The position numbers and the translations under genes are program-made. From Coix lacryma-jobi var. lacryma-jobi (taxonomy: Eukaryota > Streptophyta > Magnoliopsida > Poales > Poaceae), in the NCBI GenBank assembly GCA_009763385.1, contig CM019823.1:88919104-88983103 (forward strand): 64,000 nt of DNA, written 5' to 3'. Position 1 is the stretch's first letter. Every line of letters begins with the position of its first letter. The notes beneath the pieces are model-generated. The model ran no database searches. It saw only the letters and a program-made list of their open reading frames with translations, and was not told the origin of the DNA. This document shows positions 32,326 to 43,598 of this stretch, piece by piece.

Positions 32326-33099
32326 AACGTGCGCATTATACGATTTAATGAGAGAAAATATACAAAATGTTGCATCCAAGTTCTAAGCGCTTAGAGTTTT
32401 AACATGAAATCATAGATGCCTAGATGGGCTTAAAACTTAAAATGATCGATTGTGAAATTGTATAAATAATTTGCAAGATCATAATCATATTAACATAGAT
32501 ATTGCTTATTGAATTTGCCATACATATACGGACAAATACTTTGAACAATATCACAAACAAATATTTTATAATAATATAAAACATCACAAGTACATATTAT
32601 GAAAATCAGTGACCTAAACATAATCATACTATATTTTACAACTGCGAACACAAGGTGATGAGGGCATCACTCCATCATGTACAGGCCGAGGAGAGGAGGA
32701 GTACCAGCGAGGACATCCAACTCGAGTTTTTCATGGTGGAGGGCCAGTCCAACTCAAGTCGGAGTCCATCTCGGATTCCAGGAGCAGTCCAGGGTAAAAT
32801 CAACGCCCCAGACACATACGAACTCCGTTTTTGACGAACCAGATATGCTTGGAAAGATAATTTGGTAAGCTAACCAATGGCTTTGGTCTCACGTTAAAAT
32901 TTATTCTGAGTCAATGGGAATCGCCGAAACAAGTCAGCGTCCAGAATCTGCCAGGGTGCTGCGACACCGTCCTTTGGTCCGTTGAGCCGTGTATCGTCCT
33001 AAGAGCCCATTAGTGGGCGCGTCCAATAGGGGTGACGTCCTAAATTCTATAATTAGCTGCCGTCGTCATCATCAGGGTTTGGGGGTTTTGTTGCGTCCT
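32326..33099. other. Unassigned A/T-rich to mixed sequence
   Basis: No gene, LTR or terminal repeat recognised. The word TGCGAACACAAGGT occurs near 32643 and again near 33106, where the LTR fragment begins; this may be chance or an old LTR edge. Confidence 0.4.
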
Positions 33100-33518
33100 T
33101 GTTTTTGCGAACACAAGGTTGATATGTGCCCTTGTGGTTCCCTTCGTGAGTGATGAGTGATCGATCAACGGACAACATGTCTCTTGGCTGTGTTGATGTG
33201 CAGGTGCGGAGCTCGGAGACAGTGGTCGAAGGTGAGGTGAAGGTCAAGTAGAGACGTGCCATGCCGACGGACCGGGAGCGGTGAAGGGCGGACGTGAGGC
33301 TTGGAGTGACGGACCGGGAGACCTGAGGACCAGCTGTGGTAGCTGGCAAGTGGCATCGGCAAGCAAGAGCACATGAGGATGTGCCGTGCATCGGCCGAGT
33401 CGGGAGGAAGGTGATGGCGTCGTGACACTTGGCGGGAGGCCGAGAAGGATGGCGAATGCGCTGTGCCCGGCGTGGAGGCTGGACATGCTCTGGCATCGGT
33501 GCTGGAACTCAGGGTGTG
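33100..33518 (+). repeat. Diverged fragment of a family A LTR
   Basis: The sequence parallels the first 400 bp of the adjacent LTR, including GAGTGATGAGTGAT, GAAGGTCAAGTAGAGACGTGCC and GGGAGCGGTGAAGGGCGGACGTGA. It lacks the hairpin array and everything after it. It is an older LTR piece, interrupted by the A2 LTR at 33519. Confidence 0.7.
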
Positions 33519-35512
33519 TGCGGATACATGGGTGTATGCCGAGTCTCTGAGTGATGAGTGATTGTGAACGGGTTTGATAGCAGGATCTTTGGCTTGTGTT
33601 GTGCAGGTGTCGAGCACAGAGACAGCGATCGAGGGCAAGGTGAAGGTCAAGTAGAGACGTGCCGTGCCGATGGACCGGGAGCGGTGAAGGGCGGACGTGA
33701 TGCTTGGACTGAGGGATCGGTGGCCTGAGGATCAGCTGTGGTGGCTAACAGCCTGGGACAGCGACGAGCGGAGACTTGCGGGGCATGGTGTTGCCTGGGT
33801 CGAGGACCTGGGGACACATGTCGGTGGACGGGGTGCACGGGCGGTGCATCCCCTCTACAGCTCCGGTTTGGTGGTTCAGCCAGAGAAAAACCACCGGGTG
33901 GACGGTTTCCAAGTTTGGGCCACAAAACTCGGGTGGACGGTTTCCAGGTTTGGGCCACAAAACCTGGGCGTGCGGCGGGTTTCCGAGTTTGGGCCACAAA
34001 ACTCAGGCTGAGGACGGTTTCCAGGTTTGGGACTCAAAACCTGGGCGCTGGCGGGTTTCCTGGTTTCGGCCACAAAACCAGGGGATGTACATGGAGGCTG
34101 GTTTCCCGGTTTTGGCCTCAAAATCAGAGGATGGCATGAAAAGCCTGGTTTATAGGTTTCGGCCACAAAACTGAGGGTGCAGAGCGAGGGCGGCACGTGG
34201 CGGCAATCGGAAGGTTGCGTCGAGGCAACGCTACGATTTGTGCGGGTGTGGCCGTCGGATCACAACTATCTTCGAGTTGGTCCAGAATAACCCTAGGGTT
34301 TAGCTGGTTCGCTCTGTAATTAGTTAGGGGTAGAGTGGGAATTAGGATTAGCTAGAATTAGGATAAGTAGGGGGAGACACCCACCTCCCCATCTATCTCA
34401 GTCATTTGCTCTTTGCTTTCTAGGGTTTCCTGCTCTCCCACATCCCTGGTGTAGCGAACCTGAGATCCACAGAGAAGAGAACAATACCTCTGTGTCCGTG
34501 AGATTTTGGGGAAGTGAGGCCGTAACCTCACGATTGTAGCGTGTGGTAGCCACATGGTTGCAATTTGGGAGCAGTGATTCGTGTTTTGTTCGTGTTCTTC
34601 GCGGAATCCTTTTTCACCATGTTTTTCCCATCGTTCGATCTCTTTGCTCGGTTCACCTTTTGCAAATCCATTTGAACCAAGTTGTTCTTGGTCGTGAGGC
34701 ACTTCTTTCCACCGACGGAATTCGTCTGACTCCTCACGAACAAGTAGATCGGTCGATTTTTGGTTTGGGTCAAGTTTTTCTCCCTTCCCCCGAAATTCTT
34801 CGATTCATCGATTTGAAGATAGGTTCGAGCCATGATCTCTTAGGGATAGCTCACTATCCTCCTTGTGACTCATCTCACCAAGTTTGATCCCGAGAGGATT
34901 TGTTTTGGGTGAGATCTAGTCGAATCGGTGGACGAACGGCTATTTCGCGGGGTGACCGGACGCTCGCATCGGGGCGACCGGACGCACGGTCAGAGTCCGG
35001 TCGTTGAATGCGTTGACTGCGCTTTTGTTTCAACTTGATCGGACGCTCCTTCTGCTGTGTGACCGGACTCGACACTTGCACTGTGCACTGTTTTGTCACT
35101 CACTGACCGGACGCACTGCTTGTAACCGGACGCTCCCTTCATCGTGAGTCCGGTAGTTTATAGAGAGCTCCCAAACTCGATCTTGGTTGACCGGACGCGT
35201 CCGGTGGCACGTGACCGGACGCACACCAGAGTCCGATCAGTTCAGTTTTGCGCAGTTTCGTTCATCTAGAGCTCATTCATCTGTTGTCGGTTTTGGTTTC
35301 TGTCTTTTATGGCTTGTTTCTAGGGTTGTATTGTGTCCTGCTGTGCTTCTTGGAAGCATCCACCCTATCTCTAGGGTCGTGGACACTTACGAGCTCTAGG
35401 GTTTGTTCTTGGGGTTGATTTTTGGGACAGTGGCGACAAGTTTCCGAAAGGAAATTTAAAGCTCCCATTCACCCCCCTCTGGTCGCTTTTTGGTTGCATT
35501 CTCGGTCCTTCA
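33519..35512 (+). repeat. A2 5' LTR on the + strand
   Basis: It begins TGCGGATACATGGG and ends CTCGGTCCTTCA, the reverse complement of the A1 LTR ends. It holds a hairpin array (about 33860-34172) and a GACCGGACGC motif array (about 34948-35228). The PBS follows at once. The length of 1994 bp is near that of A1, but the sequence is clearly diverged. The five bases before it are GTGTG; no matching right duplication was found. Confidence 0.88.
34948..35228. repeat. ACCGGACGC motif array in the A2 LTR
   Basis: About ten copies of GACCGGACGC, GATCGGACGC or the complement GCGTCCGGT occur at the position where A1 has CATCGGACGC copies. The core CGGAC/GTCCG is shared while flanks are changed. Confidence 0.8.
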
Positions 35513-35514
35513 AA

Positions 35515-35526
35515 TGGTATCGGAGC
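35515..35526 (+). promoter_or_regulatory. A2 primer binding site
   Basis: TGGTATCGGAGC lies two bases after the LTR end, the same PBS as A1. Confidence 0.8.
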
Positions 35527-35575
35527 GGGTTAAGGATCTTCCACCTTAGCCGGTTCCAGATCCACCGAAGGCGAC

Positions 35576-37930
35576 ATGGATCGCGGCATGGGCAAACCGC
35601 CGTTTTTCGATGGGACGAACTATGCGTATTGGAAGATACGCATGTCGGCCTATCTCTAGAGCATGGGCTCTTCTGTTTGGGAGATTTGCAACAAGGCCGA
35701 TTATGTTGTCTTGGCTGCTCGTGTTACTCAGCTTCAGATGGATGAGCACGAAGCCAATAGCTGAGCGCGTAACGCATTATTCTCCTGTCTGAGCATGTGC
35801 GAGTTTGATCTCGTCTCTCACCTCCCCACGGCTCGTGAGATTTAGGCTACCCTCATGCGCTTCCATGAGGGCACCACTCAAGTCAAATCCCGTCTCTACG
35901 AGTCACACAAGCGGGAGTATGAGAACTTTCGACATATGCCTGGCGAGAGCATAGAAAGTTTATTCGCTCGCTTTCAGGTCATTGTCAATAAGATGAGAGC
36001 TAACAAGGAGCTATTGCCTTTCGACGATCATGAGAGGGCTTTGAAGCTTTTGCATACTCTCGATCGGTCGGTGTGGGACTCAAAGGTCCAGACGATCATC
36101 GAATCGTCTAACTCTGAGACCCTCACTTGCGACGAGCTCTTTAGTAAGCTCAAGTCTAGTGAGATTGACGCCATGTCGAGGGCTTCTTATGAGAATCCTT
36201 CTGGCCCAACTATGGCTTTGGTTTCTGGCTCTTCTGCTAACCCCTTTGGTGGCTTTGCACTCTCTTCACTCTTTTCTATCACAGAGGACCAGCTGGAGTC
36301 TTTGGGGGATGATGAGTTGGCTTTTCTTGCCAACCGGTTCTCGCGGTTTCACAACAACCGCATGAACCGTCGCCGCGGAGGAGGACGCTCGGGCTGTTTC
36401 GAGTGCGGCGACCCCGACCACTTCATCACCAACTGCCCCAAGAAGAACAAGCATTCGGGGAAGGGCGACCATGGGCACAAGTACGACTCCGGCAAGCGCA
36501 AGGAGAAGCACGTTCCCCCAAGGCGCAAGAAGAGGGACGACTTCGACAAGGAGTACATCAAGAAGAAGTACTTGGAGAAGGCTCAGGCTGAGCAACGTGC
36601 TTTCTTTGCCACGCTCAGCGACGTCGACGGCTCGGATGACGACTCCGCTTGCTCAAGCGATGACGAGTCCGAGAAGATGAAGAAGATCGTGGACAAGCTG
36701 AGCAGGCTCTGCTTCTTCGTCGATGATGAGGGCTTCTGCACCATGGCCCTCGGGAAGGAGGTCGACAGCCAGCTAGAGGACACCCCTCGGAACGACGACG
36801 ACGACGATGACACCTCCCAGGTATCTATGACCCACGATGAGCTTTCTGCTGAGGTCGACAAGCTTACTGCCGCCTTGCTTAGTCAGGATAAGCTGCTTAG
36901 GCGTGCCGCTAGAGAGCGCAAGGAGTTTAGGCAGAAGTGGGAGGACACGGTGAAGGAGTTGGAGTTTGCTAAATCCACCGTGGTTGTTTCTGAGGAGGTT
37001 GAGTGCGAGTCGTGCACCAAGCACATGACTGACCTTCTCACTTTGAGAGGTAAGTATGCTGCTTTCGTTGGAGAGGTGGATGAGCTCCGGGCTAGGCCCT
37101 AGCTGTTGGGTGCGTGCAAGGCCTGTCCTGGCTTGCAAACCAAGTTGGCAGAGAAGAATGCCAAGATTGAGTCTCTTGAGAAGGCCAGCTCGGGAAGCAC
37201 TTGTGTGATTAGCTGTGCTTTGTGTGAGGGTTTGGAGATGGAGATTGCCAAGGTGAAGCATGGCAAGATGCAAACCGAGGAGGAAAACACATACCTTCGG
37301 ACCATCTTGTCAAGGGTGTCTTGTAATGAGCCGCGGCTTGGGATGATGATCGCGCAGTTTAAGCGTGCTGCTGGAGGTCCTGGTGTAGGTTTTGCTCCAG
37401 GTGTTGATGTTTCTGCTTTTGGGAAGATTGGAGAGTCGAGTGGTCTGAACCCGAGTGAGAAACCCAACTCCACCACTACTCCCAAACTTACCAAGCTTCC
37501 TCCCAAAGAGCCTCTCAAGCCTAACACCAAGGATGGGGTGTTTGAAGAACCTCCACGAGCTCCACCCAAGAACCAGCAATGGGCTCCCAAACCAAACCAC
37601 CTCAAGAACAAGCTGGACACAATGCCACCTATCCGAGAGGAGCTTATGCCTCAGAAGGGCAAAGAGATCCAAACCCACAACCATGAGTACCAACAACCCC
37701 CTATGAGAGCGGTGAGGTACCATTGTGAGCACTATGGGAGATATGGACACTTGGGTGAGTTCTGCTATCGGCGCATAAAAGAGGAGCGCCGTGCGAAGGA
37801 GATGAACAATCCGGAAATGTACCATCCTTTCCATTATGTACATGTGCCGAATGTTCAGAGGAGAGCTCTGAGGAGAGCTGCTAGGCCTAGAGGTGCAGCA
37901 CCTCAAGGTCCTAGGCGTCAGGGAGGAGGT
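35576..37930 (+). pseudogene. A2 copia gag, broken
   Basis: This is homologous to A1 Gag from its first residue (MDRGMGKPPFFDGTNYAYWK) to the Arg-rich tail. In-frame stops are at 35657 (TAG), 35762 (TGA), 35843 (TAG) and 37100 (TAG); three replace CAG or CGA codons kept in A1 and one replaces TGG. The zinc knuckle CFECGDPDHFITNC and the CxxC pairs of the coiled coil are retained. The second knuckle has lost its pattern: it reads CEHYGRYGHLGEFC, with Tyr for the second Cys. The frame ends at about 37930, where an inverted gag segment begins; pol is absent. Confidence 0.9.
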
Positions 37931-38174
37931 GAGAGACGAGATCAAACTCAGACATGCTCAGACAGGAGAACAATGCGTTACACGCTCGGCTATTGGCTTT
38001 GTGCTCATCCATCTGAAGCTGAGTAACACGAGCAGCCAAGACAACGTAATCGGCCTTGTTGCAAATCTCCCAAACAGAAGAGCCCATGATCTGGAGATAA
38101 GCCGACATGCGTATCTTCCAATACGCATAGTTGGTTCCATCGAAAAATGGCGGTTTGCCCACGCCGCGATCCAT
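37926..38174 (-). pseudogene. Inverted 5' piece of a family A gag
   Basis: Read on the minus strand from ATG at 38174, this gives MDRGVGKPPFFDGTNYAYWK and continues for about 80 residues through ARVTQLQMDEHKANS to a SHL block. There it meets the + strand A2 gag at about 37926. It lacks the stops of A2, so it derives from a different copy. It lies directly next to a PBS and LTR in the same orientation. Confidence 0.85.
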
Positions 38175-38223
38175 GTCGCCTTCGGTGGATCTAGAACCAG
38201 CTAAGGTGGAAGATCCTTAACCC

Positions 38224-38235
38224 GCTCCGATACCA
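38224..38235 (-). promoter_or_regulatory. PBS of the inverted family A segment
   Basis: The minus strand reads TGGTATCGGAGC, two bases before the LTR start at 38238. Confidence 0.75.
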
Positions 38236-38237
38236 AT

Positions 38238-38324
38238 TGAAGGACCGAGAATACAAAAGCAAGGCGACCAGAGGGGGGGTGAATGGGAGCCAATCAAATT
38301 TCTCTTGAAACTTTGGCCAAGTGT
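38238..38324 (-). repeat. A3 left LTR, first part
   Basis: This starts TGAAGGACCGAG and continues, after the inserted element, at 47744. The last five bases AGTGT are the target duplication of that insertion. Confidence 0.88.
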
Positions 38325-39289
38325 TGTAACACTCTGGTGTTAAGCAAACTAAAACCTGGCATGTCATCATATGCACTGGCATTTCATTTGAGTGATAACC
38401 TGGATATTCATTTACTAAAACAAGTTTATTATTTTATGCTTGTGCTTAGTTGATAAAAGAGTGTTTAAGTTAAACCTTAGTTTATGCTTTCTTAATTGGT
38501 AATTAGTGCTTTTATGTGTATATGGGGTATTATGGTAATTTCTTTTATAGTAGTGAAGTTTTGGACCAAATTCTGGTTTTATGTCTCAAAGGTGTATTTG
38601 AGTCATGATTCAAGTCATCATTGAGGTATAAATTAGACTTTGATTAGAATTCAAATAAATAGTTTAAATAATTCAAACACCCTATTTTATCCCCTTTTCT
38701 ATAAATCAAAATTTTGAAAGAATTTTGGGTATGCTTTAAAAAGCAAAGTTGCTCTATTTCTGATAAGGAACAACTTTGGTATTTAAAGTTTTTCAAGTGT
38801 TCATGTGAAATCAAAAGTAATTGTAAAAGTCCCTTTTTGCCCTTAATGTCCATTTTTGTATTTCAAATCCTAATTCAAAATCTGAGCATATTTTGGGTAT
38901 CTTGCAAAAATGAAAGATGTTCAGTATTGAATTCTGAACATTTGATAGTTTAACATATTTTCAACTTCTATTAAAAAATCCAAAGTAATTTTATATTTCA
39001 GATAGGGTAGATTGGGAAGGAGAAGGGATAAGTCTTTTCCCCTGTTCAAGACAGCAGAGCGCCGATCTTTTGATCGCCGTTCCTTGCGCGGTAAGCATCG
39101 ATCTCTCCCGAGCAAGCTCGCGTTTGTGTTCGTGGCAAAGTGGAGCAGCTGCTGGCGCTTTTCTTCGCGTCGTGGCGCCTCCACCAGAGCTCACCGACCT
39201 CGGGTTGCCACCGGAGCACCGACGAACGCTATTCGATCCAATCTCCAAATTCACCGTCCCTGCTCTTTTTTATCCAATTTCACCGCGGC

Positions 39290-39297
39290 TATAAATA
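39290..39297 (+). promoter_or_regulatory. TATA box in the LARD-like 5' LTR
   Basis: TATAAATA occurs with a CCAAT word about 18 bp upstream, repeated at 44562-44569 in the other LTR. It is the clearest promoter-like site in the LTR. Confidence 0.55.
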
Positions 39298-40029
39298 CTT
39301 CATCTCCTTGCGCATCTCCAGAACCCTTTCGCTCAAACTCTACTCACTCAGAGAGCAAGCAATCGCTGTTCTTCCTTCCGCCATTGAAAAAGCTCCACCG
39401 AGCTCAATCTTGCCGTGGTCCGATCCACTGGGCACTCCTCTACCCTCTTTATCTCGCGTTTATGTTGCATCTTGATCCCAGGAACCTCATCGGCTCGCTG
39501 GTTTCATGTTTGGTGCCCAGGTCTCGCCGGAACCACCGCCGCTTCGCCGGAGTTTGCCGCCGAGGGCCACTGCTCCGTGGACGCCTACTCTCCGAGCAAC
39601 CTCTGCTCAAACCGACTTCACCATCAGCACCAGGGTGAGCTTCTACACCTCCCTAGCTTCTCCGTTCGCTTGCGACCGGCCTAGGTTCGCCAGAACGGCC
39701 GTGCCAAGATCCAATCCGCCGCCGTGCATGGCCAGACCTCGCCGGAGCAGTAGAGTTTAGGGTTAGGGGCTTAATCGGTTACGGTTGGCTTGCCGGTGCT
39801 GATGCTTGCGTCCGTTAGGTCTTTAGTGGCCGGAGTTGGCCGGCGTAAGTCACGCCGCTGCTCGGTTCATCGCCATGCGCGCCGGCCATGGTCGAGGACC
39901 TCCTCGTTGTAAAGATGAGAAGTTTCAGGGTGTTGGTTGTAAAGTCCAAGACTCAGGTGAATAGCGTTGTGGACTGCGGGTTAGTTTCGTAGAAGCCGAA
40001 GGACTTTTCTGCAAAGCTGTCAGGACACA

Positions 40030-40270
40030 CCGCTTCGCTCGAGCCGAGCCTCGGGCGAACGTGTTCACTGTCCCGCCCGAGCTAGGCCTCGGACGGACGA
40101 GCGTTTTTCCGTCTCGCCCGAGCCTCGAGCCAGGTCTCGGACGGACGAGCGTTCCGTCTCGCCCGAGCCTCGAGCTGAGTCTCGAGCGGGCACATGCGCA
40201 GCGTATCGCCCGAGCCTCGAGCTAGGCCTCGCGCGGACCCTCGGGCGCTGTCTCGTTCGAGCCGGGTCTC
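40030..40270. repeat. CpG-rich GAGCCTCGAGC repeat tract in the LTR
   Basis: Degenerate copies of CGCCCGAGCCTCGAGC, with CTCGGACGGACGAGC between them, make a G+C-rich block inside an otherwise A/T-rich LTR. The second copy is at about 45302-45545. Confidence 0.7.
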
Positions 40271-42467
40271 GAGCGAACGAACCCACACCCACCGCCGTGC
40301 GCTCGCGCCACGCTAGGCCGAGTTGGCTTGGGCCGAAAACCCAGTTTGGGCTCGTTTCAAGTTTTTCTTTTTCTGGCTTTATGCACAGTAATCAGTTTTG
40401 TTGTTTTTGCTATAATTAATCTATAGCTCTGTTAATTATGAAATTTGACATGATAGATGATAGCATGTCTGTGCTAATATAAAAATTATGAAACTTGTGT
40501 TTGGAGCATTTTTATTATGCCAATAAAATCTGTGCTTTAATTAATAAATGCAACTTTGGTGATTTATGTAATTTTCTGTGTTTTTCCAAAAATCATGAAA
40601 TTTGACATGGGAGTTTATATCACTGATATACACCTTCAGGTTTAATTTCATCTCTGATTAACAAAGTATGCTTGGTGTATAAATAAAAGGCTAATTAAAA
40701 TGATTAATAAAATAAATAGAAATAGTTGATCCCTGTAGATTTGTGTGACTTTTGGAATTGTTTGACAACTAATGGGAAACTAGCAAGATTTGCTCCCTGG
40801 TTATGGGTTTCCTTTATGCAATACCTTTTTGTTGCTTGTAAGTTGCGTTACCAGAAAATAATAAAACTTGTTTAGTGTTTATAATAGATAAAGTGGGTTT
40901 GTTGGTTTGCAACTTTACCGCGATGGAAAGTTGTACTCTGTAAAGGTTATAGTTAAGAAAATTTCCATCTTTACCATGATTATAGCATAAGCATCTCATT
41001 ATTCATGCATATGCACTTTTACGTGTAGCTTCCGTTTCGAAAGAATCCGATCCGCAGTGGATATCTCCTGAGGGTGTGGACTCTTCTTCCTTTTCTGAGA
41101 CTCCGGACTTCGCTGTTTCCCAAGGCAAGCCCCGGTGCATTTAACCATTTCCTTGCATTTACAATTACATTTACTTTCAATAATATGATGTATTAGGTGA
41201 ATAGGAGTTGAGTGAATCCTATTTGATGCTTTACCAACCTTGATGATTCCAATACTTAACCTTGATACCTGTTTTATCAAAATGCTTAGTATGCTTAGCC
41301 ATGCTTTATTACTTTATTACAGTAGGTGCTTTGAAAAATGGTTCCTATGTTATGGGGATAATGAATCTTGAGACAACATGATATTGATAGTAACTTACAT
41401 CAAGAATGGAGTCTTGTTGTAAGGTTACTCAACATAGGACCTGATCGTTGTTGGCCTGCTGTGATTGAGACCTTTGAGTACAGCCCACATGCGGTGGTAA
41501 GCCTAATCTATAGCTATTCCGATACCTGAGAATGGCTAACCGCGCACTGGGAGTGGAAAGATGGCGGGAGTAGCGTGTACCCTCGTGGGTTAAAGTCCCG
41601 GATTGGAGGTGTACTGTACTCTCGGGTAGCGCGGACCCGTTCTTGTATGGGAGGATCTATAGATATGGTTGATATATGCAAGATTAAGTTCTACATATGT
41701 CGTGTGGTACTGAATCCCCAGCTGGGTTAATCGATTCGAATCGCCGTGTTTCCTCGAATATGGAGCCTCAATCCCCCGACCCGCACCGTAGTAAAGAATG
41801 GGATAGTCATGAAATGAGAATTCTAGAATGTGAAGGTTTGAGAATCTTTGGTTAGTTCACACTTGAGTTAAAACTTGAAAATAGGTTTTACTTTTAGTAA
41901 GCTTTATGCAAAAGAAAATACTTTGACTTTGCTAAAGCCTTACCTTGAATCCTTACAGCCTTCATACCTGAGTCTTCTTCTTTTCTCTAGACGGTTAAGT
42001 CTTGTTGAGTACTTTTGTACTCAGGGTTTGTTAACCCTTGATGCAGGTGAATACATGGATCCAACTTTAGATGGACAATGTTACTTTACCCTTATAGAAG
42101 AAAGTGATGATGACTCTAATGAGTGACCTTGGGCAAGTAACCTCTTTTGAATGAGTTATGTAATATAAAGTTCCGAACAAGTTATGTAATAAGTATTTTG
42201 GTGATGTAAACTTTAAACCTAAGTTTTAATCTATGTATATTAATCTTTCTGCTTTTACTCTGATTTATCTTATCTATAAAACTGTTGTAATACTGTGATG
42301 CTTGATGAGGGATTATCCTGGAAAGAATGTAATGTGGATGATTCGGGCTTCCCGAGGACACCCGACAGACCTCTTGAATCATTTGGAACTCGTGCACACC
42401 TATCAAAGGTCCTTAGGACAATGATGGGTGCATGTGGGCCACTTAATTTAGGAGGTTCTGCCACAGC

Positions 42468-42480
42468 TGGTATCAGAGCA
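42468..42480 (+). promoter_or_regulatory. LARD-like primer binding site
   Basis: TGGTATCAGAGCA matches the initiator-methionine tRNA 3' end complement, two bases past the LTR. Confidence 0.9.
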
Positions 42481-42930
42481 GGAATTCCTTAGAAAGTATG
42501 ACAGTATTCATTTTTAAAAATTTCAAAAGTTTTGAGTCAAACTAAATTTCAAATCAGTTTGAGTCCAAATTGCTTCTAAGGCTTGCCTTATTCTTCTGAC
42601 TTGCCTAAATTCATTCTGTAGACTTATCCTTCTATCTAAATGGATATGTTTTTAGTATAGTTATGGTGATATTTATATCTAAGGAACATTGTTTATAATA
42701 TTGCCCTAATTATGAAAAGAAAGTTTATTCACTTTTATAGTAAGTGAATATTTAGAAGTTGATTATTTGTTTGATATATGTTTTATTCGTAAGTACGGTT
42801 CATGCATCATTATTGTTAACATAAGATTTACTTTCCCTCTTAAAAGTTATATCTATCTATTTATAAAACTCTATCTCTTTATCTTAGAACATATATGGTT
42901 CGAATCTTCAAAATGGATATATTTTAGCAG

Positions 42931-43002
42931 ATGGCCCGTACCAAGCAAACAACACGTAAGTGCACTGGACCACGTGGTGTTCCTCGGCATGCTCTCGCCT
43001 GA
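42931..43002 (+). CDS. Short frame beginning like the histone H3 tail (23 codons)
   Basis: ATG at 42931 opens a frame reading MARTKQTTRKCTG and ending at TGA 43000-43002. Histone H3 begins with the same order M-A-R-T-K-Q-T, x, R-K, x, T-G, so 11 of 13 positions agree. A later P-R and a terminal L-A also match with one gap. It sits at the place where a gag start is expected and is followed, in another frame, by the coiled-coil reading frame. A single-base loss would explain the split. It is not a histone gene: the fold domain is absent. A GTAAGT word at 42956-42961 could also act as a splice donor. Function unknown; molecular mimicry is a hypothesis. Confidence 0.65.
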   Translation: MARTKQTTRKCTGPRGVPRHALA

Positions 43003-43469
43003 GGCAAGCCGACCTTGCCGAAAGCGAAGGGAGTAACCAACCCTTGGTTACTTACGAAGAAGGCGAAGGCAGCAATAGCGCCACTTCACGGCTACAGGCG
43101 GAAGTAGACCGCCTATACATGGAATTAGCTAGAGCAAATGGAGAAAGAATGAGGGGTAACCGAGAAAGAGAAGAGCTTAATGAACAATTGCAATATCACC
43201 ACAAGAAACACCAAGAACATGAATGTAAGTGGAGGCAGGCTGTAGATCAGAGAAATCGGGCACGATGCCGGGTGGATACCATGAGGGATAACCAAACTCT
43301 CATGGCAAACCATCATGTTGAGTTACACAGGCAGTTGGAGGAACTAACTGCACGGTTGCATTCCGAACCTATTATGCCAACCACTACTGAGGAAGAAGCC
43401 ACGTGGGAGTCGGAAGAGTTTCTCTTAGAAAGTTTTCCGGAGTTTTTCTCTTCTGTGTTATCCTCGTAA
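42960..43469 (+). pseudogene. Gag-like coiled-coil remnant of the LARD-like element
   Basis: An open frame of 169 codons. The first dozen residues are an artefact of the shifted frame. From about 43003 it reads as a charged helical protein with SRLQAEVDRLYMELARANGE and NREREELNEQLQYHHKKH segments, rich in Glu, Arg and Gln with heptad-like spacing, so coiled coil is likely. It ends acidic, then SSVLSS. No capsid core, zinc knuckle or enzyme motif is seen. It is probably the N-terminal part of a Gag whose remainder and pol are deleted. Its original start is likely the H3-like frame at 42931. Confidence 0.55.
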
Positions 43470-43598
43470 TCTGTCTTATGGGAATCTTTCCCTGCTTTTT
43501 GTAAAGGTTAGTAATGGAAGTGCCTGACACAATTCCTTTTCCTTTACTTAGACTACAGGTTAAATCTCGGGACGAGATTTCTTTAAGGGGGAAAGAGC
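43470..43598 (+). promoter_or_regulatory. LARD-like 3' internal end with polypurine tract
   Basis: Noncoding, ending TTAAGGGGGAAAGAG (about 43583-43597) one base before the 3' LTR. Confidence 0.8.

Larger units (their letters stand above)
38325..42465 (+). repeat. LARD-like 5' LTR
   Basis: A 4141-bp LTR with TATAAATA at 39290-39297, a GC-rich run of repeated GAGCC/CTCGAGC words at about 40030-40270, A/T-rich flanks, and a short hairpin (TGAGTAC, loop TTTT, GTACTCA) at 42006-42023. Open frames in it, such as 39012-39638, have no known domain and are judged chance. Confidence 0.9.

Noticed and set aside
39012..39638. A 208-codon open frame repeated at 44284-44910
   Set aside because: It lies in the LTRs of the LARD-like element, so the repetition reflects LTR identity. 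The composition is Arg/Ser-rich with no family resemblance, and its TATA box lies inside the frame.
42931..43002. A histone H3 gene or pseudogene
   Set aside because: Only the tail-like first 23 codons are present. No histone-fold sequence follows, and the position is the gag start of a retroelement.
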